DNA of 64,000 nt from an uncultured Oscillospiraceae bacterium (GCA_947626265.1 CANQRM010000003.1:116030-180029); one strand, 5' to 3'; shown: positions 34,014 through 43,764, counted from the stretch's first letter. Notes: a model not told the origin generated them from the letters alone. Numbers and translations: made by a program.

Positions 34014-34433
34014 TTACAGGTTCGCCTTGATCTTTTCGATCATTTCGGCGTACTCGGCCTCGGTGAGGGTGGTCCTGCCGGGGTTCATCTGGAACACACC
34101 GCCCCACTCGAACTGGTCCTTATACTTGGGGACCAGGTGGAAGTGGAGGTGGCAGCCCCCGTCGCCGTAGGCGCCATAGTTCACCTTGTCGGGGTGGAAG
34201 GCCGCGTGGATGGCGCGGGAGGCCCGGGCCACGTCGGCGAAGAAGGCGGTGCGGTCCTCATCGGAGATGTCCGTAAGCTCGCTCACATGGTCCTTGTAGG
34301 CCACGATGCAGCGGCCGGGGTGGCTCTGCTCCTTGAAGAGGATGAGGGAGCTCACGGAGAGGTCGCAGATATAGATGCCGAAGGCGTCCAGAAGCTCGCC
34401 CCGCATGCAGTAGCCGCAGTTTTGGTCTTTCAT
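34014..34433 (-). CDS. HIT-family nucleotide hydrolase/transferase
   Basis: 139 aa. Histidine-triad motif HLHFHLVPK is intact (~96-104), and an N-terminal CGYC plus CRGE-like segment may bind zinc. GRCIVAYKDHVSEL is also typical. HIT proteins cleave phosphoramidate or dinucleotide substrates. It starts 15 bp after uxaA and shares the operon terminator, but a role in sugar acid catabolism is not evident. Confidence 0.88.
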   Translation of the reverse strand: MKDQNCGYCMRGELLDAFGIYICDLSVSSLILFKEQSHPGRCIVAYKDHVSELTDISDEDRTAFFADVARASRAIHAAFHPDKVNYGAYGDGGCHLHFHLVPKYKDQFEWGGVFQMNPGRTTLTEAEYAEMIEKIKANL

Positions 34434-34448
34434 ATCATGCTCCTTTTC

Positions 34449-35927
34449 TCAGAGGACGACGCCGTCCTTGAAGATGGATATCTCCCGGGCGCCGTGCTTT
34501 TCGGCCTTGGTCTGCTCACCGCCGGCCACGGCCAGCACAAAGTCCAGAAGCCGCTTGCCCGTCACGTCCAGGTCCTCGCCCTGGGCGGCGGTGCCGGCGT
34601 TGAAGTCGATCCAGTCCCGCTTTTTGTCGTACAGGGCGGTGTTGGTGGATATCTTCACCGTGGGGGCGGGGGCGCCGAAGGGGGTGCCCCGCCCGGTGGT
34701 GAACAGGATGATGTGGGCCCCGGCGGCGGTGAGGGCCGTGGCGCTGACCAGATCGTTGCCCGGGCCGGAGAGCATGTTGAGGCCCTTTTTCGTGACGGCC
34801 TCGCCGTAGCCCAGCACGTCCACCACCTGGGCGCTGCCGCCCTTTTGCACGCAGCCGCAGGACTTGTCCTCCAGCGTGGTGATGCCGCCGGCCTTGTTGC
34901 CGGGGCTGGGGTTTTCATAGACCACCTGGCCGTGGCTGGTAAAATAGTGCTTGAAGTCCTCCACCATCTTCACGGCCTTGTCGAACACTTCCCTGCTCTC
35001 GCAGCGGTTGAACAAAATGCTCTCCGCGCCGAACATCTCCGGCACCTCGGTGAGCACCGTGGAGCCGCCGGCGGCGATGAGAAGGTCGGAGAAACGGCCC
35101 ACGGCGGGGTTCGCGGTGATGCCGGACAGGCCGTCGGAGCCGCCGCACTTCATGCCGATGACCAGCTCCGAGGCGGAGATGTCCTCCCGCTGGAAAGAAC
35201 CCACATAATCGGCCAGCTCCTTCAAAAGGGCGGAGGCCGCGGCGATCTCGTCCGGCTCCTCCTGGCAGATGAGGAACTTCACCCGCCTGTCGTCCCAATC
35301 GCCCAGTTCCTGCTTGAACTGGTCCATGGTCAGGTTCTCGCACCCCAGACCCAGCACCAGCACGCCCCCCGCGTTGGGATGGCGGGCCAGGGCGGCCAGG
35401 AGCTTTCTCGTCTGGGCGTGGTCGTCCCCCATCTGGCTGCAGCCGAAGGGGTGGGGGAAGGTATAGAGCCCGTCGATGGAGCCGGTGACCAGGTGTTGGT
35501 TGCGCTCCACCAGCTGTTTTGCCACGCTGTTGACGCAGCCCACGGTGGGCAGGATCCATATCTCGTTGCGCACCGCCGCCCGGCCGTCGGGCCGGCGGTA
35601 GCCTTTGAAGGTGTATTCCGCTTTCGGGGGCATGGGGAGGACCTTGTGGTCGTAGGCATATTCCCCGTCCTCGGAAAGGCCGGTGCGGACATTGTGGGTG
35701 TGGACCCACTGTCCGGGCTCAATGGGCGTCTTGGCAAGGCCGATGACGCAGCCGTACTTCACCACCTGCCCGCCCTCGGGGATGGGGGAGAGGGCCAGCT
35801 TATGGCCCCGCTTTACGTCCTCGGCGGCGGTGACAGATATGCCCTGGACTTCCAGGGCTTCGCCCCTGGCTATGTCCTCCAGGGCCACCGCCACGTTGTC
35901 CGCGGGATGGATGCGGATGAGCTTCAT
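34449..35927 (-). CDS. uxaA: Altronate dehydratase
   Basis: 492 aa, the fused full-length form: an N-terminal SAF domain (IRIHPADNVAVALEDIARGE, KRGHKLAL) and the catalytic domain with GYRRPDGRAAVRNEIWILPTVGCVN, HPFGCSQMGDDH, LGLGCENLT, GMKCGGSDGLSGITANPAVG and the closing TTGRGTPFG. Removes water from D-altronate to give 2-keto-3-deoxygluconate, the substrate of kdgK. Its first codon overlaps the uxaB stop by 4 bp. Confidence 0.95.
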   Translation of the reverse strand: MKLIRIHPADNVAVALEDIARGEALEVQGISVTAAEDVKRGHKLALSPIPEGGQVVKYGCVIGLAKTPIEPGQWVHTHNVRTGLSEDGEYAYDHKVLPMPPKAEYTFKGYRRPDGRAAVRNEIWILPTVGCVNSVAKQLVERNQHLVTGSIDGLYTFPHPFGCSQMGDDHAQTRKLLAALARHPNAGGVLVLGLGCENLTMDQFKQELGDWDDRRVKFLICQEEPDEIAAASALLKELADYVGSFQREDISASELVIGMKCGGSDGLSGITANPAVGRFSDLLIAAGGSTVLTEVPEMFGAESILFNRCESREVFDKAVKMVEDFKHYFTSHGQVVYENPSPGNKAGGITTLEDKSCGCVQKGGSAQVVDVLGYGEAVTKKGLNMLSGPGNDLVSATALTAAGAHIILFTTGRGTPFGAPAPTVKISTNTALYDKKRDWIDFNAGTAAQGEDLDVTGKRLLDFVLAVAGGEQTKAEKHGAREISIFKDGVVL

Positions 35928-37402
35928 CCCTGGACCTCCTTCATGGCCTCATAGGGCCCCACGGCCTCGATGCGCTCCAGGGCCTTGGCCACGGCCTCCT
36001 CAAAGCCGGGGATGGCGGCCAGGACGCCGTCCCACATCTTGTCGTTGTTCACGACAGCGTGGGTGATGGCCTTGGCGTCGTCGTCCCTGTGGTCATAGTA
36101 GAAGTCCAGCACCCACCCGTCGTCCTTCACGGCGTAGGTGTCCGCGCCCCGGATACCGGTGAGGCAGTTCTCGCCCCGCTCTTTGGCGTTGTGGTAGAAG
36201 GCGATGTAGGCGGCGAAGGAGAAGGTGATGCAGGGGGGAAGCTTGCCCACCCGCTTTACGTACTCCGTGAGGCTGGGCATGACGCGGGCCTTCCACTTGG
36301 CGGTGGAGTTCAGGGAGATGTCCAGCAGGGCGTGGTCGATGTAGGGGTTATTGAACCGCTGGCTCACCGCCGCGGCGAAGTCCAGCAGGTCCTCCTTGGG
36401 CAGGTCCAGGGTGGGGATGATCTCGTCGTAGATGGTCTTGTTCATGAACCCGTGGATGACCTCGTCCTCCATGCAGTTCCGGACGATGTTCTGGCCCGCC
36501 AGATAAGCTCCCAGGACCATGGTGGTGTGGGCGCCGTTCAGGATGCGGACCTTCCGCTGCTTGTAGGGGGTGTGGTCGTCCACCACGATGATGGGCAGCC
36601 CGGCCTTCTCAAAGGGCAGCTCGTCCTTGATGGACTGGGGGCCCTCGATGACCCAGAAGCCGAACACCTCGCCGGTGTCGATGATGTTGTCCTGATAGCC
36701 CAGCTCCTCGCAGATGGCCGCGGCCTCCTTTTTGGGGTAGCCGGTGACGATGCGGTCCACCAGGGTGGAGCAGAAGAGGTTCTCGCCCATGGCCCAGGTC
36801 TTGAACTCGTCCCCCAGGCCCCACATGTCGATGTACTGGCCCACGCACTTTTTCAGCTCGTCGCCGTTGTGGTCGATGAGTTCGCAGCTAAGGATGATGA
36901 ATCCGGGCAGGCCCTGCTTATGGCGCTCATAGAGGAACTGGGTGAGCTTGCCGGGGAAGCTGGAGGCGGGCTTATCCTCGAACCTGCAGGCCGGGTCGAA
37001 GACGATGCCGGCCTCGGTGGTGTTGGAGACCAAAAACCGCAGGTCCGGGTTCTTGGCGCAGTCCAGAAGGGCCTGGAAGTCCTCGTAGGGGTTCAGGCAC
37101 CGGCTGACGCAGGAGATGACCCGCTTGCGGTTGACCTGCTGGCCGTTTTCACGGCCCCGGAGGAACAGAGTGTACAGCCCCTCCTGGTCGTTGATCATGG
37201 GGGCCAGGCCCGGGGCGATGGGCTGGGTCAGGACCACCTTGGCGTCAAAGCCGGCGGTCTCGTTCATCACGTCGATGAAGTAGTCCACGAAGGCCCGCAG
37301 GAAGTTGCCCTCGCCGAACTGCAGCACCCGCTCGGGGGCGTCTTTCAGGAGATACCCGTCGTAGCCCTGGTCCGCAAGAGTTTTATAGCTGAGCTTTTCC
37401 AT
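35924..37402 (-). CDS. uxaB: Tagaturonate reductase (altronate oxidoreductase)
   Basis: 492 aa, long-chain mannitol dehydrogenase family. Reduces D-tagaturonate to D-altronate with NADH. Seen: QFGEGNFLRAFVDYFID (nucleotide-binding start), TEAGI, ILSCELIDHNGDELK with the catalytic-region residues, FCSTLVDRIVTGYP, and KVRILNGAHTTMVL with the catalytic Lys. The sequence follows UxaB more than UxuB (fructuronate reductase) in length and start; no uxuB or uxuA was found in the window, so the galacturonate branch is the one supported here. Confidence 0.92.
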   Translation of the reverse strand: MEKLSYKTLADQGYDGYLLKDAPERVLQFGEGNFLRAFVDYFIDVMNETAGFDAKVVLTQPIAPGLAPMINDQEGLYTLFLRGRENGQQVNRKRVISCVSRCLNPYEDFQALLDCAKNPDLRFLVSNTTEAGIVFDPACRFEDKPASSFPGKLTQFLYERHKQGLPGFIILSCELIDHNGDELKKCVGQYIDMWGLGDEFKTWAMGENLFCSTLVDRIVTGYPKKEAAAICEELGYQDNIIDTGEVFGFWVIEGPQSIKDELPFEKAGLPIIVVDDHTPYKQRKVRILNGAHTTMVLGAYLAGQNIVRNCMEDEVIHGFMNKTIYDEIIPTLDLPKEDLLDFAAAVSQRFNNPYIDHALLDISLNSTAKWKARVMPSLTEYVKRVGKLPPCITFSFAAYIAFYHNAKERGENCLTGIRGADTYAVKDDGWVLDFYYDHRDDDAKAITHAVVNNDKMWDGVLAAIPGFEEAVAKALERIEAVGPYEAMKEVQG

Positions 37403-37405
37403 GAT

Positions 37406-38593
37406 TTATACCCTTCCTTTTTTAGAATCGATTTTATAACTCCCATAACTCAGGAGGATGGATACGAGCAGAAGCCCGGTGAACACCGCCACCAGGGTCA
37501 TGCCGGCCCGGATGCCCGCCCGCTCGGCGGCAAAGCCCACCAGGGCGGGGGTGATGACGCCGCCGATGGAGCCGGTGAGGATGAGGATGGAGCAACCGAA
37601 GTCGTTGCCCCGGATGCAGTCGGAGCCGAAGGCGAAGGCGCTGGGGTAGATGGTGGCCATGAAAAGCCCCGTGCCCATGAGCCCCGCCAGCACCAGGCCG
37701 CCGGTGCGGCTGAACAAGAGCAGCAGGAAGCAGGCGAAGAGCCCGATCCCGTCCACCAGCAGCATGACGGGGCGGGGGACCTTTCCCGTGATGGCCGCGC
37801 CGATCATCCGGCCGAAGAAGATGACCAGCCACAGAAGGCTGTTCATCATCTGGGACATGTCGGCGCTCAGTATGCCCGCGTCCTGGAAGTAGGTCACCAG
37901 CCAGCCAACGATGGCGTACTCCGCGGAGATGTAGAAAAAGAGCATGGCGCTGCCCAGCCAGAACTGCTTCACCTTCAAAAAGCTCTTGTCCACGGTCCGC
38001 ACGCCCCTGGCGTGATTCTCCGGCGGCAGGGGCATTTTCGCGTAGACCAGAAGCTGGGCCAGGCACAGGACCATTAAGAGTCCCGCCACCAGCCGCCAGC
38101 CCATGGCCGGCCACCGCCGGGAGAACACCACCAGGATGATGGGGCTCAGAAGCGCTCCCACGGCGAAGCAGCCGTGCAGCAGGTTATAGCCCCGCGCCGC
38201 CTTTTCCCCGGGCAGGGTGGAGACCATGGTGTTGGAGAAGTTGGAGTTGCCGCCCCGGGCTACGCCGGTCATGAAGAAGGCGGCGATCATGAAGATGGGC
38301 GCGCCCAGACCGCTCAAAAAGATGAGGTAGGCCACGGCCATCCATACCGCCAGGGACAGGATGCTCTTCCGCCGGCCCAGGAGGGCGGGCAGCACGCCGG
38401 CGACGATGGTGGCCAGCATGTTGCCCGTGCTCTGGCAGCTTAAGAGCACTCCGGTCAGATCGTAGCTGAACCCGTACGTCTCCCGCAGAAAGGGGATGAA
38501 GGAGCCCAGGGGCTGGCTGGCGGCGCCGCTGGCGAAAAAGGCGAACAGGACGCAGTAGAGAAGCCGGTTTTGCTGTTTTTCTTCCAAGGTCAA
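37406..38593 (-). CDS. MFS transporter in the hexuronate operon
   Basis: 395 aa with about twelve membrane spans. Opens FFASGAASQPLGSFIPFLRETYGFSYDLTGVLLS and has the MFS loop motif VLPALLGRRKSI between spans 2 and 3. The layout resembles FucP/sugar-type MFS proteins rather than the ExuT/GudP anion symporters. It lies between uxaB and uxaC with gaps of 3 and 13 bp, so uptake of a hexuronate or an oligomer breakdown product is likely. A TRAP system with a similar expected role is encoded divergently. Confidence 0.85.
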   Translation of the reverse strand: MTLEEKQQNRLLYCVLFAFFASGAASQPLGSFIPFLRETYGFSYDLTGVLLSCQSTGNMLATIVAGVLPALLGRRKSILSLAVWMAVAYLIFLSGLGAPIFMIAAFFMTGVARGGNSNFSNTMVSTLPGEKAARGYNLLHGCFAVGALLSPIILVVFSRRWPAMGWRLVAGLLMVLCLAQLLVYAKMPLPPENHARGVRTVDKSFLKVKQFWLGSAMLFFYISAEYAIVGWLVTYFQDAGILSADMSQMMNSLLWLVIFFGRMIGAAITGKVPRPVMLLVDGIGLFACFLLLLFSRTGGLVLAGLMGTGLFMATIYPSAFAFGSDCIRGNDFGCSILILTGSIGGVITPALVGFAAERAGIRAGMTLVAVFTGLLLVSILLSYGSYKIDSKKGRV

Positions 38594-38606
38594 GTGCTTC
38601 CTTTTA

Positions 38607-40043
38607 TCAGAGGCCGAAATAACGGGCCGCGTTGTAGTAGCAGACGCCCTCCACGATCTTCTTCAGCGCCGCGTCGTCGGCGGGATACTCGCCGTTCTCC
38701 ACCCAGTGGCCGATGAGGTTGCACAGGATGCGGCGGAAGTAGTCGTGGCGGGCGTAGGAGAGGAAGGAGCGGGAGTCGGTGAGCATGCCCACGAAGTTGC
38801 CCAGCAGGCCGAGATTTGCCAGGGACTTCATTTGGGCCTCCATGCCGCTCTTGGTGTCGTTGAACCACCAGGCGGAGCCGTGCTGGATCTTGCCGGGGAT
38901 CTCGTCGGACTGGAAACAGCCCAGCATGGTGCCCAGCTGCTCGTTGTCGGCGGGGTTCAAAGAGTAGAGGATAGTCTTGGGACACTTGCCCTCCATGTCC
39001 AGAGCGGACAGGAACCGGGCGATGTCGCCGCCGCAGGTGTTCTGGGCGATCATGTCAAAGCCCGTGTCCGGGCCCATCTTGGCGTACATGCGCTCGTTCA
39101 TGTTCCGAAGGCAGGAATAATGCAGCTGCATGGCGATGCCCAGACGGTGGTATTCCTTGCCCAGGTGCAGGAGGATGGCGGTCTGATAGCCCTCCGCCTG
39201 CTCCAGGGTGACCTCGCCGCCGGCCATGACCTTTTTGAAGGCCGCGTCCGCCGCTACCTCGCTCACCGGGCGGAAGGGGATGTAGTCCAGGCCGTGGTCG
39301 CTGGCCCGGCAGCCCAGCTTTTTGAAAAACTCCAGCCGCTCCGTCAGCGCCTCGCACACGTCGGCCACGCTCTCCAGGGATTTTTTGCCCACGCTGGCGG
39401 CCAGCTTGCCGATGTACTCGGCGAAGCCGGGCTTATTGATGTTGATGGCCTTGTCGGGGCGGAAGGAGGGGCAGACCTTGAACTGGATGGTGGGGTCCGC
39501 GGCGATCTTCTCGTGCCATTCCAGGGTGTCGATGGGGTCGTCGGTGGTGCCGATGAAGGCCACGTTGGCCTGCTCGATGAGGCCCCGGACGGTCATCCTG
39601 GGGTCGTTCTGCAGCTTATCCTTGGCCATGTCCCAGACCTCGTCCACGGTCTCGGGGCAGAGGTACTTTTCATAGCCGAAGAACTTGTGCAGCTCCAGGT
39701 TGCACCAGTGGTACATGGGGTTGCCGATGGCCATGACCAGGGTCTCGGCGAACTTTTCAAGCCGCTCCTTGTTGGGCTTGTGGCCGGACACATAGTCCTC
39801 GTTCACGCCGTTGGAGCGCATCAGGCGCCACTTGTAGTGGTCGCCGAAGAAGCTGCCGTCCGGGTTCTCGCCCCCCAGCCACACCTGGGTCAGGTCCTCG
39901 AACTTCCGGTCCTCGTAGATCTCCTGGGGCGGGATGTGGCAGTGGTAGTCCACCAGGGGCAGGGGCTCGGCGTAGTCGTGGAAAAGATGCTTCGCGGTCT
40001 CGGTCTCCAGAAGGAAATCCTTGTCCATAAATGCTTTTGCCAT
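38607..40043 (-). CDS. uxaC: Glucuronate/galacturonate isomerase
   Basis: 478 aa. Converts D-glucuronate to D-fructuronate and D-galacturonate to D-tagaturonate. Family motifs: LVDYHCHIPPQEI (metal His), LMRSNGV, IGTTDDPIDTLEWH, SDHGLDYIPF and LTDSRSFLSYARHDYFRRILC. Full length. It is the first catabolic enzyme gene of the minus-strand operon; AAAAGGAGT precedes the ATG. Confidence 0.96.
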   Translation of the reverse strand: MAKAFMDKDFLLETETAKHLFHDYAEPLPLVDYHCHIPPQEIYEDRKFEDLTQVWLGGENPDGSFFGDHYKWRLMRSNGVNEDYVSGHKPNKERLEKFAETLVMAIGNPMYHWCNLELHKFFGYEKYLCPETVDEVWDMAKDKLQNDPRMTVRGLIEQANVAFIGTTDDPIDTLEWHEKIAADPTIQFKVCPSFRPDKAININKPGFAEYIGKLAASVGKKSLESVADVCEALTERLEFFKKLGCRASDHGLDYIPFRPVSEVAADAAFKKVMAGGEVTLEQAEGYQTAILLHLGKEYHRLGIAMQLHYSCLRNMNERMYAKMGPDTGFDMIAQNTCGGDIARFLSALDMEGKCPKTILYSLNPADNEQLGTMLGCFQSDEIPGKIQHGSAWWFNDTKSGMEAQMKSLANLGLLGNFVGMLTDSRSFLSYARHDYFRRILCNLIGHWVENGEYPADDAALKKIVEGVCYYNAARYFGL

Positions 40044-40061
40044 GATGCTAACTCCTTTTCA

Positions 40062-40601
40062 TTATGTATTGCTGCCCCGCCGGTCCTTCCGTTTGGCCTC
40101 GGGGACGTGTGTACATATAAAAGCCCACATGGGGCCGCTGCCCTCATTGGGGTCGGGCAGGAGGTATGCCTGGTTGTCGCTGACATAGAGGGCCGTGCAG
40201 GCCTTGAGGCGCACGGCGAGATAGATGCTGTCCCATGTATAATCCACGTGGTTTTCCCGCACCGTCACCCTCATCCCGGCGTCGGCCAGGTCCAGGGTAT
40301 AGGCCAGGGGGGCCGTGGAGAGCTTCAATTGCTTCGACTGGGCCCGGATGGAGAGGAAGAAGGCCAGGATGTACCATATGGGCAGCACCAGGCCGATGGT
40401 CAGCAGCACCGTGCTCAGCATCACCGCCCCCTGGCGGATGGAGCGCATAGCAAAGCACGCCGCCGCGAAGGCGCACATGATGAGCGCGAAGAGGGCCGGC
40501 CCCTTCCAGCGGCGGCGGCGGACCAGTACATCATATATGGAGAAGGAGCGGAACACCGCCGGGGTGATGCGCCCTTCGATATGGTATTCGTGCTTATCCA
40601 T
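40062..40601 (-). CDS. YcxB-like membrane protein
   Basis: 179 aa from the ATG at 40601, nine bases after AGGGGG; the ATG at 40607 is only three bases from that site. Two membrane spans (~33-51 and ~58-80), then a soluble part with GMRVTVRENHVDYTWDSIYLAVRL and AYLLPD, the YcxB pattern of a membrane-bound PH-like domain. Function of the family is unknown. It may be the first gene of the uxaC operon transcript, 19 bp ahead of uxaC. Confidence 0.75.
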   Translation of the reverse strand: MDKHEYHIEGRITPAVFRSFSIYDVLVRRRRWKGPALFALIMCAFAAACFAMRSIRQGAVMLSTVLLTIGLVLPIWYILAFFLSIRAQSKQLKLSTAPLAYTLDLADAGMRVTVRENHVDYTWDSIYLAVRLKACTALYVSDNQAYLLPDPNEGSGPMWAFICTHVPEAKRKDRRGSNT

Positions 40602-40826
40602 GGGCATGGTCCCCCTATCATCACCTAGTCATCCATGGTCATATTTGCACAGCGGACAGTTTTTTGCAAGTCTTCCAAACCATTTTTGTCGCTTTAAACA
40701 AAAAAATTGCCAAAATTTCTTCAATCTGCGAATGGACCAAATTGTATATTTGTGCTATATTTTTTGTGTTCAGAGTCGTTCTCTGGATGAGTACCCATGT
40801 CAAAAAATATTTAGGAGGACCTGAAA
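40602..40826. promoter_or_regulatory. Divergent control region between the uxaC operon and dctPQM
   Basis: 225 bp, markedly AT-rich in the middle. On the plus strand TGGACC (40733-40738), 17-nt spacer, TATATT (40756-40761) is the best promoter for dctP. On the minus strand no good -10/-35 pair stands out. An imperfect repeat TTTGT...ACAAA lies at 40685-40701. The inverted repeat seen before eda does not occur here. Confidence 0.45.
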
Positions 40827-41831
40827 ATGAAGAAACTTCTCTGCATGCTGCTGGCTGTCATGATGATCGCCAGCCTGGGCATGACCAGCGCCTTCGCGGA
40901 CGATACCGTGACCCTGGTCTACGCCGAGGTCAACCCCGCCGACGACAGCACCCCCGTGGGCCAGATGGCCGTGGACTTCAAGACCAAGGTCGAAGAGCTC
41001 TCCGGCGGTCAGATCCAGATCGACCTGCAGGCCAGCGGCGTTCTGGGCTCCGAAGCCCAGGTGCTGGACGGCATCCTGGGCGGCAGCGAGGCCGTGGACA
41101 TCTCCCGTATCTCCGCCTTCGCGCTGAACGCTTACGGCTGCACCAAGGCCACCCTGCTCAGCCTTCCCTATGTGTTCGTCTCCCGTGAGCACTACTGGAA
41201 CTTCGCCAACAGCGACCTGGCTCAGGAGTTCCTGAACGAGCCCCAGGATGTGGGCCTGCCCCTGCGCGGCATCTGCTACGGCGAAGAGGGCTTCCGTCAC
41301 TTCTTCTTCAAGGACGCCGTCACCGGCATCGAGGACCTGAAGGGCATGCAGATCCGTGTGTCCGACGACCCCGTCATGAACGGCATGGTCAACGGCCTGG
41401 GCGCCAACCCCACCGTGGTGAGCTTCACCGAGCTCTACTCCGCGTTGCAGACCGGCGTCGTGGACGGCGCTGAGCAGCCCATCGCCAACTACAAGTCCAA
41501 CTCCTTCCAGGAAGTGGCTCCCAACCTGCTTCTTGACGGCCACACCATGGGCGCCATCCAGCTGGTCATCACCGACAACGCCTGGAACAAGCTGACCGAG
41601 GAGCAGCAGGGCTGGGTCATGGAGGCTGCCAAGTACGCCTCCGAGCAGAACGCCAAGAACTCCGAGAACGCTGAGAACGCTGTTCTGGAGCAGCTGAAAG
41701 CTGACGGCATCAACGTCATCGAGGTCGAGGACAAGACCCCCTGGATCGAGGCCTGCACCGACATCGTCGGCCAGTACACCGGCGGCGACATGGCGGACTA
41801 CTATCAGCAGATCCTGGACATGGCTCCCTGA
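40827..41831 (+). CDS. dctP: TRAP transporter solute-binding protein (DctP family)
   Basis: 334 aa. Signal peptide MKKLLCMLLAVMMIASLGMTSAFA, then LVYAEVNPADDSTPVGQMAVDFKTKVEELS, the DctP opening. GMQIRVSDDP contains the Arg that grips the carboxylate in this family, and VVSFTELYSALQTGVVDGAE is the usual second motif. AGGAGG precedes the ATG. Given the divergent uxaC operon, a hexuronate is the likely ligand; that is inference from position. Confidence 0.92.
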   Translation: MKKLLCMLLAVMMIASLGMTSAFADDTVTLVYAEVNPADDSTPVGQMAVDFKTKVEELSGGQIQIDLQASGVLGSEAQVLDGILGGSEAVDISRISAFALNAYGCTKATLLSLPYVFVSREHYWNFANSDLAQEFLNEPQDVGLPLRGICYGEEGFRHFFFKDAVTGIEDLKGMQIRVSDDPVMNGMVNGLGANPTVVSFTELYSALQTGVVDGAEQPIANYKSNSFQEVAPNLLLDGHTMGAIQLVITDNAWNKLTEEQQGWVMEAAKYASEQNAKNSENAENAVLEQLKADGINVIEVEDKTPWIEACTDIVGQYTGGDMADYYQQILDMAP

Positions 41832-41864
41832 GTCATTGCCTCTGAAAGCTAAAACATAACTCCG

Positions 41865-41899
41865 CGGCGGGAGCGCAGGGTCCTCCTGTGCTCCCGCCG
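41865..41899 (+). terminator. Intercistronic hairpin between dctP and dctQ
   Basis: Stem of about 15 bp (CGGCGGGAGC.../...GCTCCCGCCG) with no T-run. It probably protects dctP mRNA or stops part of transcription so that the binding protein exceeds the permeases. Confidence 0.6.
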
Positions 41900-41932
41900 T
41901 TCGTTTCATGAAGAGGAAAGGAGCGAGCGTAA

Positions 41933-42472
41933 ATGCCGAAGATCTTTCAGACCCTGGATAAGATCCGGCCCGTCTACAACGTGACATATAAGGTCGTCAT
42001 GGTCATCTGCAAGCTGCTGCTGATCGCCGACATCCTGATAACCACCTTCGCCGTGATAGGCCGGTACGTACCCTTTATCCCCAACCCCTCCTGGACCGAA
42101 CAGGTGGTCCTGACCCTCATGGTCTATATGGCTGTGCTGTCCGCCACCCTGGCTATCCGCACCGACAGCCATATCCGTATGACGGCGCTGGACAGGTTCC
42201 TGCCGAAAAAGCTCATCATGGTCCTGGACGTGCTGGCGGACCTGGCCGTGATGACCCTGGGCGTGCTCATGCTCGTCTACGGCTGGAAGGTGTGCCAGTC
42301 CCCCCTGGCCAAGTTCGGTAAGTACGAGTCCATGCCCTGGCTGAGCCGGTTCTGGATGTACTTCCCCATCCCCCTGGCCGGCGGGAGCATGATCATCTTC
42401 GAGCTGGAGGCGTTTTACAACCACATCAAGGCATTCTTCGTGCCGGCGGAAAAGGAGGGTGAGAAAGCATGA
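41933..42472 (+). CDS. dctQ: TRAP transporter small permease
   Basis: 179 aa with four membrane spans. Typical DctQ signature: FAVIGRYVPFIPNPSWTEQVVLTLMVYMAVLSATLAIRTDSHIRM, then a loop and FWMYFPIPLAGGSMIIFELE. AAAGGAG is nine bases before the ATG. Its stop overlaps the dctM start (ATGA). Confidence 0.92.
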   Translation: MPKIFQTLDKIRPVYNVTYKVVMVICKLLLIADILITTFAVIGRYVPFIPNPSWTEQVVLTLMVYMAVLSATLAIRTDSHIRMTALDRFLPKKLIMVLDVLADLAVMTLGVLMLVYGWKVCQSPLAKFGKYESMPWLSRFWMYFPIPLAGGSMIIFELEAFYNHIKAFFVPAEKEGEKA

Positions 42473-43764
42473 GTGCAGAGGCTTTGGGTACCATCGTGCT
42501 TCTTGGCACGTTCTTTGTCATGATTCTGCTGCGCTTCCCCATCGCCTACGCGGTGGGCCTGTCCACGATCCTGTGCCTTCTCAGCCAGGGCCAGCAGCTG
42601 GTGATCCTGCCCCAGCAGATGGTGAAGGGCGTATGGAGCTTCTCGCTGATGGCCGTGCCCTTCTTCATCACCATGGGCGTGCTCATGGGCACCGGCGGCA
42701 TATCGGAAAAGCTCATAGCATTGGCAAACTCCCTGGTGGGCTGGATGCGCGGGGGCCTGGCCATGGTGAACATCGTGGCCTCCTACTTCTTCGGCGGCAT
42801 CTCCGGCTCCGCCTCCGCCGACACCGCCTCCCTGGGCTCCCTGCTCATCCCCATGATGGTCAACGAGGGCTATGACGCGGACTTCTCCACGGCGGTCACC
42901 ATCACCTCCTCCTGCGAGGGCCTGCTGGTGCCCCCCAGCCACAACATGGTCATCTACGCCACCACCGCCGGCGGCATCAGCGTGGGCAGCCTCTTCCTGG
43001 CCGGCTACCTGCCCGGCGCCCTGCTGGCCGTGAGCCTGATGGTGGGCTCCTACATCATCTCCGTCAAGCGGGGTTACCCCAAGGGCGAGAAGTTCAGCAT
43101 CAAGCGCTTTTTCAAGCAGCTGGCCACCTCCTTCTGGGCCCTGGCCGCCATCGTCATCGTGGTGGTGGGCGTGGTCGGCGGCGTGTTCACCGCCACCGAG
43201 AGCGCCGCTATCGCGGTCATCTACTCGCTTGTCGTCAGCGTGTTCATCTACAAGGGCCTGAACTGGAAGGGCGTGTGGCAGAGCCTGGAGCAGTGCATCA
43301 ATACCCTGGCCATCGTGCTGATCCTCATCGCCACGTCCTCCGCCTTCGGCTACTGCCTGACCCTGCTGCACGTGCCCGCAACGGCCGCCCGGCTCATCAC
43401 CAGTGTGTCCGACAACCCCATCGTCATCGCCCTGATGCTGAACGTCATATTGCTGGTGCTGGGCTGCATCATGGACATGGCCCCCATCATCCTGATCGCC
43501 ACGCCCATCCTGCTGCCTGTCGCCACCTCCATCGGCATCGACCCCATCCAGTTCGGCATCATGGTCATCCTCAACTGCGGCATCGGCCTGCTGACGCCGC
43601 CCGTGGGCGCGGTGCTGTTCATCGGCTCCGCCGTGGGCAAGACGCCCATGGAAAAGGTGGTCAAGGCCACCCTGCCCTTCTACCTGTGCATGCTGATCGC
43701 GCTGCTGCTCATCACCTTCGTGCCCCAGATCAGCCTGCTCGTCCCCAACCTGCTGGCGAAATAG
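42469..43764 (+). CDS. dctM: TRAP transporter large permease
   Basis: 431 aa, about twelve spans. DctM motifs: FFITMGVLMGTGGISEKLIALA, YFFGGISGSASADTASLGSLLIPMMVNEGYD, SCEGLLVPPSHNMVIYATTAGG and FGIMVILNCGIGLLTPPVGAVLF. Complete. Together with DctP and DctQ it forms a sodium-driven uptake system for an organic acid. Confidence 0.93.
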   Translation: MSAEALGTIVLLGTFFVMILLRFPIAYAVGLSTILCLLSQGQQLVILPQQMVKGVWSFSLMAVPFFITMGVLMGTGGISEKLIALANSLVGWMRGGLAMVNIVASYFFGGISGSASADTASLGSLLIPMMVNEGYDADFSTAVTITSSCEGLLVPPSHNMVIYATTAGGISVGSLFLAGYLPGALLAVSLMVGSYIISVKRGYPKGEKFSIKRFFKQLATSFWALAAIVIVVVGVVGGVFTATESAAIAVIYSLVVSVFIYKGLNWKGVWQSLEQCINTLAIVLILIATSSAFGYCLTLLHVPATAARLITSVSDNPIVIALMLNVILLVLGCIMDMAPIILIATPILLPVATSIGIDPIQFGIMVILNCGIGLLTPPVGAVLFIGSAVGKTPMEKVVKATLPFYLCMLIALLLITFVPQISLLVPNLLAK

